Notes under the pieces: generated by a model
What the model saw: only the letters and a program-made list of their open reading frames with translations
Database searches by the model: none
Told to the model about the DNA's origin: nothing
DNA from: UBA3006 sp031401235
GTDB lineage: Bacteria > Actinomycetota > Acidimicrobiia > Acidimicrobiales > Ilumatobacteraceae
Direction of reading: 5' to 3'
Length of the DNA stretch: 49,936 nt
Assembly (NCBI GenBank): GCA_031401235.1
Contig: JANNRJ010000013.1
Span: forward strand, 1 to 49,936
Shown: piece after piece, positions 43,147 to 49,936 of the stretch
How the letters are laid out: the number at the start of each line of letters is the position of its first letter
Numbering within the stretch: the stretch's first letter is position 1
Translations under genes and position numbers: made by a program

Positions 43147-43839
43147 ATGACCTCCGCCATAGTTCTCTCGCATCGAAATGTGGCTGATGAACTCGGTCAT
43201 CTAGAACCCTGGTTTGAACGCAATGGCTTCAATGTCCGTCGTATCTTTCGGGAAGATCGACCAGAGTTAGCCGAAGCAGACTTACTGGTTGTGCTCGGTT
43301 CGCAAAACTCGGTGGCCAGCGGTTATTGCGAACAACCCGCCTCTGCCGAAATTGCCATGGTGGGCGAGTGGATCGAACATGACCGTCCATATCTCGGAAT
43401 CTGTTTTGGGTCCCAAGTATTGGCTCAGGCATTGGGTGGAAGTGTTCGGCGAATGGCGAAGAAATATCGTTCCTACACTCCGATGAATCTGACTAGCGAA
43501 TCCCCACCTGCGTTAGGTGGATCTTGGGCTCTGTGGCATGAAGATGCGATATCGGCGCCACCCAATTCAAAAGTGTTAGCCACGATGCCTCACGCTGACA
43601 CAGTGTTTGTGAGTGGGTCTGCGTGGGGAGTGCAGCCGCATATTGAATTCACTCCTGAAATCGTGGCTCGACTTGGTCGGGCAATCGATCTTTCCCCCAA
43701 TCTTTGGGAACCAATGCATCAAGCGATAAAAGACGATGAGATCTACCTATCTGAGCGCGCTGGTCTGTTGCTTGACACCTTTTGGTCCCACGCCAACTCA
43801 CTCGTATTGGGAAGCGACGGAATTCAATCGTGCCCATAA
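43147..43839 (+). CDS. Class I glutamine amidotransferase-like protein
   Basis: A 230-residue protein with the class I GATase fold. The nucleophile Cys is in the elbow GICFGSQVLAQALGG, and the His/Glu dyad is in WGVQPHIEFTPE. A preceding LLVVLGSQNSV loop forms the oxyanion side. It resembles stand-alone GMP synthase-like amidotransferases, with no acceptor domain. The ATG at 43147 lies right after AGGAG, which is unusually close. Its end overlaps the carbonic anhydrase gene by 10 bases, suggesting coupling. Substrate unknown. Confidence 0.88.
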   Translation: MTSAIVLSHRNVADELGHLEPWFERNGFNVRRIFREDRPELAEADLLVVLGSQNSVASGYCEQPASAEIAMVGEWIEHDRPYLGICFGSQVLAQALGGSVRRMAKKYRSYTPMNLTSESPPALGGSWALWHEDAISAPPNSKVLATMPHADTVFVSGSAWGVQPHIEFTPEIVARLGRAIDLSPNLWEPMHQAIKDDEIYLSERAGLLLDTFWSHANSLVLGSDGIQSCP

Positions 43840-44354
43840 CTCCTAAGGAATTTCCACACCAAGCCTTCACCGACATTCTTTCTGCCAATGAAGGTTTTTC
43901 CCAAAAGTTTGTCGATTCTGGCCTCGCCGGAACTGCTCTTCGCGGACTGGCGATTGTTACCTGCATGGATTCGCGGATCAATCCACTCGCCATTGTCGGG
44001 ATGAATGCAGGCGACGTCAAAATTTTGCGCAATGCAGGCGCTCGGGTAACCGACGACGTCTTGCGAACATTGGTACTGGCCACCTATTTGCTCGGGGTCA
44101 AGCGAGTGCTGGTCATGCCTCACACCGATTGCCGCATGACCCAAGAAGACGAATCGGCCATTCACAAGATGATCGCTCAACAGCACCGAATTGATACTCG
44201 AGACCTTGAGTTTCGCACCGTATCCGACCAACGCGCGGCGCTGGTTGACGATGTTGACCGCGTTCGGAAATTTCCGTACCTTCCGAGCAACCTGATTGTC
44301 GGTGGCGCGATTTACGACGTACACACCGGAGTTCTACTTCCAGTCGATTGCTAA
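43830..44354 (+). CDS. Beta-class carbonic anhydrase-like protein
   Basis: A 174-residue member of the short beta-carbonic anhydrase group found in actinobacteria. The zinc/active-site motif CMDSR (Cys ligand plus Asp-Arg dyad) is near residue 47, and the second ligand pair H-x-x-C is seen as MPHTDC near residue 104. I start at a GTG at 43830 inside the end of the GATase gene; the frame is open further upstream only as overlap. Carbonic anhydrase interconverts CO2 and bicarbonate; some short members act on other substrates such as CS2 or COS, so specificity is open. Confidence 0.87.
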   Translation: MPITPKEFPHQAFTDILSANEGFSQKFVDSGLAGTALRGLAIVTCMDSRINPLAIVGMNAGDVKILRNAGARVTDDVLRTLVLATYLLGVKRVLVMPHTDCRMTQEDESAIHKMIAQQHRIDTRDLEFRTVSDQRAALVDDVDRVRKFPYLPSNLIVGGAIYDVHTGVLLPVDC

Positions 44355-44359
44355 CTGAT

Positions 44360-44674
44360 CTAGCTCATGTCAATGATCTCGTAGACATCGACGTAACCAC
44401 CAGCTGCAATTACCGGACAACCTTTCGCCAGGTCGCAAGCCGCATCGAGACTATTTGCGCTGATAAGTGAGTAGCCCCCAAGGTTCGAAGCTCCACCGTC
44501 ACTAGCACCTTGGCCACTAACAGATTTTGCCGGACCAAACGGGTTTCCGCCATCGACGACTGATTCGCCAAGGGTCCCGAACCACGTCATCCATGAATCC
44601 ATAACTGCTTTTTGCTCGGCTTCAGTTTCCGGCATTATTCCGCCACCACTGTATGCAAAATGATATTTACCCAT
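44360..44674 (-). CDS. YCII-related domain protein
   Basis: A 104-residue protein with the YCII-like (DGPFAE-type) alpha/beta fold. It has the pattern KYHFAYSGGG, then WMTWFGTLGESVVDGGNP and a C-terminal GGYSLISANSLDAACDLAKGCP followed by VDVYEI. The ATG at 44674 has GGAGG 9 bases upstream (a TTG at 44683 is in frame but weaker). The family is often near sigma factors or metabolic genes and has no firmly known reaction. It converges with the carbonic anhydrase gene. Confidence 0.85.
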   Translation of the reverse strand: MGKYHFAYSGGGIMPETEAEQKAVMDSWMTWFGTLGESVVDGGNPFGPAKSVSGQGASDGGASNLGGYSLISANSLDAACDLAKGCPVIAAGGYVDVYEIIDMS

Positions 44675-44718
44675 AATTGCCAACCTCCCATTGTCGTTAT
44701 TTGGAAATTGGTTTTATG

Positions 44719-45885
44719 TTACCGAATCCACCTCAACAGCCAATATTTCTCAAACAGCACCTTGCCCCAATGCCAGCGTCGTCCGGGCTTCTTCATTTTT
44801 ACATCGGGAACCGGATCGGCATAGAAATTGCCACTCGCCAGACCAGCCTTGCCATATCCGACTTCTAGAAAACAAAAAGCATGTCCATCAAAAACCTTGC
44901 CGGCCGGCAAGCCTTTTATCTGCGAGACAAGGTTTTCCACAACTACCTCGGCTTCAAAATGGGCAAATACCCCGGCTCGAGGTAATGGCTTTCCCGAAAC
45001 GAGTGAGATCGCGGCAACATCTCCGATTGCAAAAACATTTTCATATTTTGTCTGAAGAGTCTTGCCATCAACGGGCATCCAACCCAATTCGTTGCCAATT
45101 TTGGATTCTCTAACAACTTGGGGCCCCTGATGGGGCGGAACAAAGACGAGAAGATCAAATGGTTCATTCCTGCCGTTCGCGAAAATTAATTGCTTCATTT
45201 TTGGATCAACCGAAACAAGTTGAACTTCTGGATTGAATTTGATATTTCTTGCCTCGATCATTTCTTGAACGGCCTTGCCGTTCTCGGGACCGGTCGCCGG
45301 AATCGGAAATGCCTCCGGCGTGAAAATGTTGATTACAGTTTGATTTCTGATGCCTCTTTTTTGAAAATATTCGTCAAGTAAAAATGCGGCTTCGTAAGGA
45401 GCGGCTGGGCATTTGAACGGTAAAGATGAGATCACAACAGCGACACTTCCGCCTAGAAAATGTCTTAGGTCATCTCGTAACCGCTCTACCTCCTGCAACT
45501 CATACAAGTTGTACCCGCCTTCGGCGAGACCCGGGACTTTCTCCGGTGCGAGTTCTGCGCCGAGGGCGATTACCAAATAGTCGTAGGAAATACTCCGTTG
45601 ATTTGTAACCACAATCTTGGCCTCAGCATTGATTTTGACAATCTCATCGCATACAAATTCGATGCCTTTGCGCCGAAGCTTTGCAAGCGGTTGTTGGATC
45701 TGTCGTGCCGAACGTTTTCCCAACATGAGCCAAAGAAAGGATGGGGAGTAAACATGATTCGGGTTCTTGTCAATTAAAATTATTCGGGTAAGTTTGCCCA
45801 CCTTTTTCTTCAACTGGACGGCGGTGACTAGCCCGCCGGTGCCGCCGCCTAAAATGACGACCGTTTTTCGTTCTGCCGTAATCAA
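44719..45885 (-). CDS. Sulfide:quinone oxidoreductase-like FAD protein
   Basis: A 388-residue flavoprotein of the SQR/NDH-2 group. N-terminal FAD motif VVILGGGTGGLVTA, second nucleotide site FDLLVFVPPH, and GDVAAI near residue 288. Two Cys match the SQR redox pair: C159 in FKCPAAPYEA and C338 in FCFLEVGYGKAG. The tail (WHWGKVLFEKYWLLRWI) is an amphipathic helix for peripheral membrane attachment. The TTG start overlaps the dsrE-type stop. The protein is Lys-rich and the gene AT-rich compared with neighbours, suggesting transfer. It likely oxidises sulfide and feeds electrons to quinone. Confidence 0.85.
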   Translation of the reverse strand: MITAERKTVVILGGGTGGLVTAVQLKKKVGKLTRIILIDKNPNHVYSPSFLWLMLGKRSARQIQQPLAKLRRKGIEFVCDEIVKINAEAKIVVTNQRSISYDYLVIALGAELAPEKVPGLAEGGYNLYELQEVERLRDDLRHFLGGSVAVVISSLPFKCPAAPYEAAFLLDEYFQKRGIRNQTVINIFTPEAFPIPATGPENGKAVQEMIEARNIKFNPEVQLVSVDPKMKQLIFANGRNEPFDLLVFVPPHQGPQVVRESKIGNELGWMPVDGKTLQTKYENVFAIGDVAAISLVSGKPLPRAGVFAHFEAEVVVENLVSQIKGLPAGKVFDGHAFCFLEVGYGKAGLASGNFYADPVPDVKMKKPGRRWHWGKVLFEKYWLLRWIR

Positions 45886-46232
45886 AATGTGAGAACCTTG
45901 TCACTTTTCCTTACCCACTTGGCCAAGTCACGCATGAAACCCGGAACAATTCCATCGATCATTTTTTCCTTGCTGATGCCGCATGTGGCGATACATGTTG
46001 AGCATGCAACAAAGGGAACATCCTTGGCGAGTAGTTCTTTGGTCAACGTTTCCAAATTGTATTCTTTTCCGTGAGTTGCCTGGTTTTCCTTACCTGCGTC
46101 CACGCCATCTTCCAAGAGAAAAATTTTTACCTTGACATCCTGTTCTAGTAGTGAACCAGCGAGTCGTAACGCGTTCCATGCTTTGTCATTTTTGTAGGGG
46201 AGTTCGTTCAAAATAATAGTGATAGTTTGCAT
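45882..46232 (-). CDS. DsrE/DsrF-family sulfur-carrier-like protein
   Basis: A 116-residue protein of the DsrE fold. It has an N-terminal beta strand (ITIILNELPY), a helix, VKIFLLEDGVD, and a Cys cluster with C77, C80 and C84 (CSTCIATCG) where family members carry a reactive or persulfidated Cys. The Shine-Dalgarno region is unclear; the ATG is at 46232. It ends 4 bases inside the start of the SQR-like gene (TTGA overlap), so the two are translationally coupled, supporting a shared role in sulfide or persulfide handling. Confidence 0.85.
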   Translation of the reverse strand: MQTITIILNELPYKNDKAWNALRLAGSLLEQDVKVKIFLLEDGVDAGKENQATHGKEYNLETLTKELLAKDVPFVACSTCIATCGISKEKMIDGIVPGFMRDLAKWVRKSDKVLTF

Positions 46233-46319
46233 ATCAATATTCTACGTGCGCATTCGCTTAGACGTTTCGAGTACAAATAGAGTTAGGAACGCCTATTAAC
46301 GTTGACCTACAGTCGTCAC

Positions 46320-47264
46320 ATGGAAACAGACTTGCGTCGTCTCAATGAAGGTGTGCTCGCCGCAATTGGCGGTACTCCCATGGTGCAACTGCGTAAAATA
46401 GTTGGGCCATCCGGTGCGCGGGTATTGCTAAAACTGGAATCCGCTAACCCCACTGGATCAATGAAAGACCGAATGTCTGTAGAGGTAATCAAGAGTGCCA
46501 TCGCCGATGGCAGGTTGAAGCCAAACGACACCGTGGTTGAATACACCGCAGGAACAACCGGAGTTTCACTGGCCTTTGTTTGTGCGGCGCTGGGGTATCA
46601 CTTGCATGCTGTCTTTTCCGATGCATTCAGTATGGAAAAGCGACGCACAATGCTCGCCTTCGGTGCGCAGATTACCGACGAGAAAAGTGATCAAGGTAAA
46701 ATTACCGCTGACCTTATCAAGCGAATGATCGCTACCGCGGGTGAAATAAGCAACCAGCCCGGACACTGGTGGTCCGATCAACTAAACAATCGTGACGCCA
46801 TCCGCGGATATTCGAACCTGGGTCATGAAATCTGGAATCAGACAGACGGCAAAGTAGATGTGTTCGTGCATGCAGTCGGCACAGCCCACGCTATTCATGG
46901 CGCCACGATCGCGCTTCGTGAGCACGATCCCAATGTTCGGGTGATCGCCGTCGAACCCGCAGAGTCGGCGGTGCTTTCTGGTGGGCCAACTGGTTCCCAT
47001 CGAATTGAAGGCATCGGGATCGGGTTCATTCCTCCACTGTGGGACCCGTCACTTGTTAATGAAATCAAGCCGGTCCGCGGCATGGATGCTCAACAGATGG
47101 CCCGGCGATTGGCACGTGAAGAGGGAATATTCGCCGGAACTTCGACCGGCGCCAATGTTGTGGCCGCGTTGGAAGTCGCGAGTCGACTCCCCAGCACCGC
47201 CACTGTTGTAACGATTGGCGTGGATTCAGGACTGCGTTACTTGAGCACTGATCTCTTTGCCTGA
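46320..47264 (+). CDS. PLP-dependent cysteine synthase / cystathionine beta-synthase-like enzyme
   Basis: A 314-residue fold-type II PLP enzyme of the CysK/CBS group. The Schiff-base Lys lies in NPTGSMKDRMS, the phosphate-binding loop in VGTAHAIHG (variant), the substrate loop in AGTTGVSLAF, and GIGIGFIPPLWDP matches the CysK GIGAGFIP signature. GTSTGANVVAA closes the site. I use the ATG at 46320 over 46302. It is next to the divergent sulfur pair (SQR/DsrE), which suggests sulfide assimilation into cysteine or a related thiol, but acceptor specificity is not determined. Confidence 0.9.
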   Translation: METDLRRLNEGVLAAIGGTPMVQLRKIVGPSGARVLLKLESANPTGSMKDRMSVEVIKSAIADGRLKPNDTVVEYTAGTTGVSLAFVCAALGYHLHAVFSDAFSMEKRRTMLAFGAQITDEKSDQGKITADLIKRMIATAGEISNQPGHWWSDQLNNRDAIRGYSNLGHEIWNQTDGKVDVFVHAVGTAHAIHGATIALREHDPNVRVIAVEPAESAVLSGGPTGSHRIEGIGIGFIPPLWDPSLVNEIKPVRGMDAQQMARRLAREEGIFAGTSTGANVVAALEVASRLPSTATVVTIGVDSGLRYLSTDLFA

Positions 47265-47382
47265 TCAAATTTTCATTAGTTGTTTGAACCCGGTCTTGCC
47301 TGAGGGTCAACCGGACGAATATTTCATTAACTCCGATGGGTCCTATTCATTCTTTACTCGACACTTAACTTGAAGGTGATCT

Positions 47383-48603
47383 CTAACGGACCCAGATCAC
47401 CTTGAATTGCTCCGATTCTGTTCCGTTGACCATCCATCTGTACAGACTTGTTCCCGGCGTCGCAACAGTTAGCTCGTTAGACGAACCTGAATACCCCATA
47501 GAACATTTCCAATCGGATGTCGGGCTAGATGAATACATTTTTGGACCCCAGGAGCCCAAACTTTTCCATTGTCCGTCGACGAAACCCTCCAATGACACCA
47601 AGTCGTTCTGATACCCACAATATTTAAATCGTCCAATAGTTTGAGTTCCGGTGGGGCAGTAGGCGTAATTAAATCCATCTGCTCGCGGAACCGGATTAAC
47701 GGAACAATTGGCTTCAAGATCTATTTTGTCTGTTAAGCCTTTCCACACCCGCAGCCGAAGAATGTCTCGACCTTGGAGGGAACTACCCACGTATCGAACG
47801 CGTTCCTTATCTATTGTAATTTTTGCATTTGTTGGACAAACTCCGAGCGTTTTGGCACCTGCCATTAAATCACAAGGTGCGTCAAGAGAGTGATCAACCC
47901 CAAAATTATGGAATAGCTCATGGACCCATGTCGAGGAGGCAGAATTATCAAATTGGCGAATTTTTCCCACGCATCTTCCGGCGATCGCACCGACTCTTTT
48001 CCATATTGCCACTACTGCTGAAATTCCGGGTGAATCTGCCAAGCCACAAGCTGTACCGTGGTTGAAAATTTTGACGTCTACGAAAAATATATAGTTTTTT
48101 CGATTTGACCCAGGATTCTCGAGAGCCATACTTTCGGCCATAAGTCCATCAGCGCTACCATCCGAAGACTCAAAATCGGCGGTGGTGTAATTTGATCTCA
48201 AATATTGAATGTCGTATCCGAATGCATTTCGATCGATGGGAATCCGCATACCCAACTGGCTTTGCAAGTACTTGGTGCCTTCGTCAAGAATTCCCGCAAT
48301 GTAGCCATTGGTGTCATAGAAATGATCGTCGCCATCGGCGGGAACTACATAAATTGCCTTAACTTGAAATCCTGAAACGACATCGTCTTGATCACTTGTC
48401 GCACGAGTAGTGGTTCTTGTCCAAATCCATTTCAATTTGTCGTTGGACTTTTTGCACGTGTATGTAGCTCCATTGGTTACTTCGATGTCCCCGGCGGTAT
48501 TGCATTTTGCCCCATACTTGGTTGCATAGGCGGGGGTATCAACCAGGGCAACACTCGACAACACAACAACCAACACCATCCGAGCAACAAATGTGCGACG
48601 CAC
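47383..48603 (-). CDS. Secreted metzincin-type zinc metalloprotease, family unassigned
   Basis: A 406-residue exported protein. It starts at the GTG at 48603 with a basic-hydrophobic signal peptide ending near TPAYA. A short Cys-pair module follows (YGAKCNTAGD...YTCKKSNDKLKWIW), a type common in actinobacterial secreted proteins. The catalytic motif HELFHNFGVDH at residues 228-238 (47890-47922) is the metzincin HExxHxxGxxH, followed by a Met at residue 247 in CDLM as a possible Met-turn, unusually close. The C-terminal part has Cys-rich folds. The gene is AT-rich (one sampled line is 30% GC). Earlier in-frame starts up to 48930 are not used; they overlap the nitrilase. Confidence 0.8.
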   Translation of the reverse strand: MRRTFVARMVLVVVLSSVALVDTPAYATKYGAKCNTAGDIEVTNGATYTCKKSNDKLKWIWTRTTTRATSDQDDVVSGFQVKAIYVVPADGDDHFYDTNGYIAGILDEGTKYLQSQLGMRIPIDRNAFGYDIQYLRSNYTTADFESSDGSADGLMAESMALENPGSNRKNYIFFVDVKIFNHGTACGLADSPGISAVVAIWKRVGAIAGRCVGKIRQFDNSASSTWVHELFHNFGVDHSLDAPCDLMAGAKTLGVCPTNAKITIDKERVRYVGSSLQGRDILRLRVWKGLTDKIDLEANCSVNPVPRADGFNYAYCPTGTQTIGRFKYCGYQNDLVSLEGFVDGQWKSLGSWGPKMYSSSPTSDWKCSMGYSGSSNELTVATPGTSLYRWMVNGTESEQFKVIWVR

Positions 48604-48627
48604 TAAGAGGATGGTACCCTCCGAAGC

Positions 48628-49545
48628 ATGGCTGGATTCGAGACAGTGCGTGTTGCGGCCGTCCAAGCGACGCCGGTGATCCTTGATGTCGACGCGACCA
48701 TAGACAAGACCATCGACCTCCTTGGCGAGGCGGCTGATGGTGGCGCGAACCTGGTCGTCTTTCCGGAGTGTTTCGTATCCATATACCCGAGCGGAGCGTG
48801 GGCGGCGCCGGCGGCGACCTGGTCTGAGGGTTGTGATGAACTGTGGGAGCGAATGTGGGCGTCGAGCATCGATGTGCGCGGGCCGCAGGTCGATCGACTG
48901 ATCAAGGCGTGCGCAGAGCGCGGCATTCATCTCGCCATCGGCATCAACGAGCGTGAGGATGAAAGGCCCGGCTCGCTATACAACACGTTGTTGGTGATCG
49001 GCGGCGAAGAAGTGTTGCACCGGCACCGCAAGCTAATGCCCACGATGCACGAGCGCGTGTTCCATGGGGTGGGCGCTGGCGACGATCTCGGTGTGGTCGA
49101 GCTTCCCGGCAGCGCCCGAGTGGGGGGACTCATTTGTTGGGAGAACAGAATGCCATTGGCACGATGGAGTGTCTACCAGGGCGGTCCACAGATCTGGCTA
49201 GCACCGAACGCGGATGACAGTGACGGTTGGATCGCCTCAATGCGACACATCGCCATCGAGGCGGGGGCTTTCGTGGTGAGCGTTCCTCAATTCATCCCGG
49301 CGAGCGCGTTCCCAGATGACTTCCCGCTGCCGTTGCCCGACGACGTCGACGTTTTTGGCCGCGGGGGTGCCTGCATTGTGTCGCCCGGCGGCGAGGTGAT
49401 TGCCGGCCCACTTTATGACGCAGAGGGGATCGTCTTCGCAGACTGCGACCTTCGCGAGACGCTGCACGCCAAGCGCTACTTCGACGTTGTCGGTCACTAC
49501 GGGCGAGCCGACGTGCTCGCGCCGAGCCAACCCGTCTCGTTCTGA
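48628..49545 (+). CDS. Nitrilase / carbon-nitrogen hydrolase
   Basis: A 305-residue member of the nitrilase superfamily, branch 1 by appearance. The catalytic triad is visible: Glu in VVFPECFVSIYP, Lys in RHRKLMPTMHER, and Cys in GLICWENRMPLAR. The sequence HRHRKLMPT and the CWENxMPL form are typical of true nitrilases, so it may convert nitriles to carboxylic acids or amides. The ATG at 48628 gives a normal start. The gene is much richer in GC (58-67% in sampled lines) than the metzincin gene next to it, whose start lies only 25 bases away, divergent. Confidence 0.93.
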   Translation: MAGFETVRVAAVQATPVILDVDATIDKTIDLLGEAADGGANLVVFPECFVSIYPSGAWAAPAATWSEGCDELWERMWASSIDVRGPQVDRLIKACAERGIHLAIGINEREDERPGSLYNTLLVIGGEEVLHRHRKLMPTMHERVFHGVGAGDDLGVVELPGSARVGGLICWENRMPLARWSVYQGGPQIWLAPNADDSDGWIASMRHIAIEAGAFVVSVPQFIPASAFPDDFPLPLPDDVDVFGRGGACIVSPGGEVIAGPLYDAEGIVFADCDLRETLHAKRYFDVVGHYGRADVLAPSQPVSF

Positions 49546-49573
49546 TCGCGTGGACTTCACAGCGGCGCGCTGC

Positions 49574-49936
49574 TCAGTTCGCGAGGGCGTCGACCACTTG
49601 CTGGGCTCGGGCACGACTGCCGACTGTGTCGACGTGGACCGGGTCGAAGAACCATTCCAACTGTGATTCGGCAAGCGAGTACCAGTCGATCACCATCAGG
49701 CTCTCGTCAAGCGCCGCCCGCGCGTCGAGCGCCGCGTTGAACGTCGACGTCGCTGCCACGAAGTCGAACGAGACCTCCGGGTCGCGGTGATAGTCGAGGT
49801 TCACCCACCAGATACTCGAGCCCGGGGTGACGCTTGCGAGCATTGCGTCGATCAACGAGGCCGCCAGAGCCGGATCGCCGCCACCGAAGATCAAGTCGTT
49901 CGATCCGAGAGCGATCACCCAGCAGTCCGCTTCTCC
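49574..49936 (-). CDS. SGNH/GDSL hydrolase, truncated at the window edge
   Basis: C-terminal part of an SGNH-type hydrolase (esterase/lipase-like). The frame is open to the right edge, so the start and the nucleophile GDS block lie outside; the GTG at 49918 is internal. Seen: the block III Gly-Asn in ALGSNDLIFGGG and the block V Asp-His in FDPVHVDTVGSRARAQ. It is GC-rich like the nitrilase, and converges on that gene. Function cannot be narrowed. Confidence 0.8.
   Translation of the reverse strand, partial: GEADCWVIALGSNDLIFGGGDPALAASLIDAMLASVTPGSSIWWVNLDYHRDPEVSFDFVAATSTFNAALDARAALDESLMVIDWYSLAESQLEWFFDPVHVDTVGSRARAQQVVDALAN

Noticed and set aside
47265..47382. Possible terminator between the convergent cysteine synthase and metzincin genes
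   Set aside because: Only a 5-bp CCGGT/ACCGG pair with a 16-base loop and no T run; too weak to call.
48604..48930. N-terminal extension of the metzincin frame into the nitrilase gene
   Set aside because: The first 109 residues are Arg/His-rich antisense of the nitrilase and would mask the signal peptide; the GTG at 48603 is the sensible start.
1..49936. CRISPR array or insertion sequence
   Set aside because: No regularly spaced direct repeats and no transposase-like frames were seen on either strand.

Overview
The window reads as chromosome from a free-living actinobacterium, most likely of the class Acidimicrobiia (inference from gene content, not from a marker tree). Support comes from the F420 biosynthesis gene fbiC together with an F420-type luciferase-like oxidoreductase, a DUF222/HNH endonuclease, a class II DAHP synthase, and the conserved gene orders nadD-LytR_C-rsfS, rbfA-truB-ribF, rpsO-pnp-dapB and dapA-rnj-ftsK-rimO-pgsA-cinA. 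Lines sampled in the core region are near 52% GC, and genes are tightly packed with many 1-4 base overlaps.

Layout. 1-808: end of a thiolase. 815-5037 (minus strand): MFS transporter, serine hydrolase, class II DAHP synthase and a primary-like sigma factor; the first three overlap. 5053-5413: the largest gene-free stretch, holding an array of G runs. 5414-7822: nadD, a LytR_C-type envelope protein, rsfS and tRNA-Ala(GGC). 7863-13860: F420-type oxidoreductase, leuS (minus), rbfA, truB, ribF. 13857-21303: a minus-strand block lying between ribF and rpsO. It holds an unrecognised 702-residue two-span membrane protein, fbiC, a DUF222/HNH protein, a chorismate mutase fused to a VOC domain, and riboflavin synthase. 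21488-25236: rpsO, pnp and dapB, with structured leaders before rpsO and pnp. 25254-31916: a DedA-like membrane protein, acyl-CoA ligase, a polar amino acid ABC transporter (minus), and a TetR regulator with a diiron ferritin-like protein. 31930-40994: dapA, rnj, ftsK, SMP-30, rimO, pgsA, cinA. 41015-44683: small accessory genes (pentapeptide lipoprotein, HutD, DUF1003, a small membrane protein, GATase, beta-carbonic anhydrase, YCII).

44719-48603 is poorer in GC and carries a sulfide:quinone reductase-like flavoprotein coupled to a DsrE protein, a cysteine synthase-like enzyme and a secreted metzincin-type protease. From about 48.6 kb to the right edge the GC content jumps to roughly 60-67% in sampled lines, with a nitrilase and a truncated SGNH hydrolase.

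How the genes work together: DAHP synthase and chorismate mutase belong to aromatic amino acid synthesis. dapA and dapB make diaminopimelate and lysine. ribF and ribE make flavins, and fbiC makes the F420 chromophore used by enzymes such as the LLM oxidoreductase. rsfS, rbfA, truB, rimO, leuS, rpsO, pnp and rnj form a translation and RNA-turnover set. The items most worth a second look are the chorismate mutase-VOC fusion, the 702-residue membrane protein, the metzincin, the SQR-DsrE pair, the pnp leader RNA, and two genes whose conserved N-termini have no ATG/GTG/TTG start.
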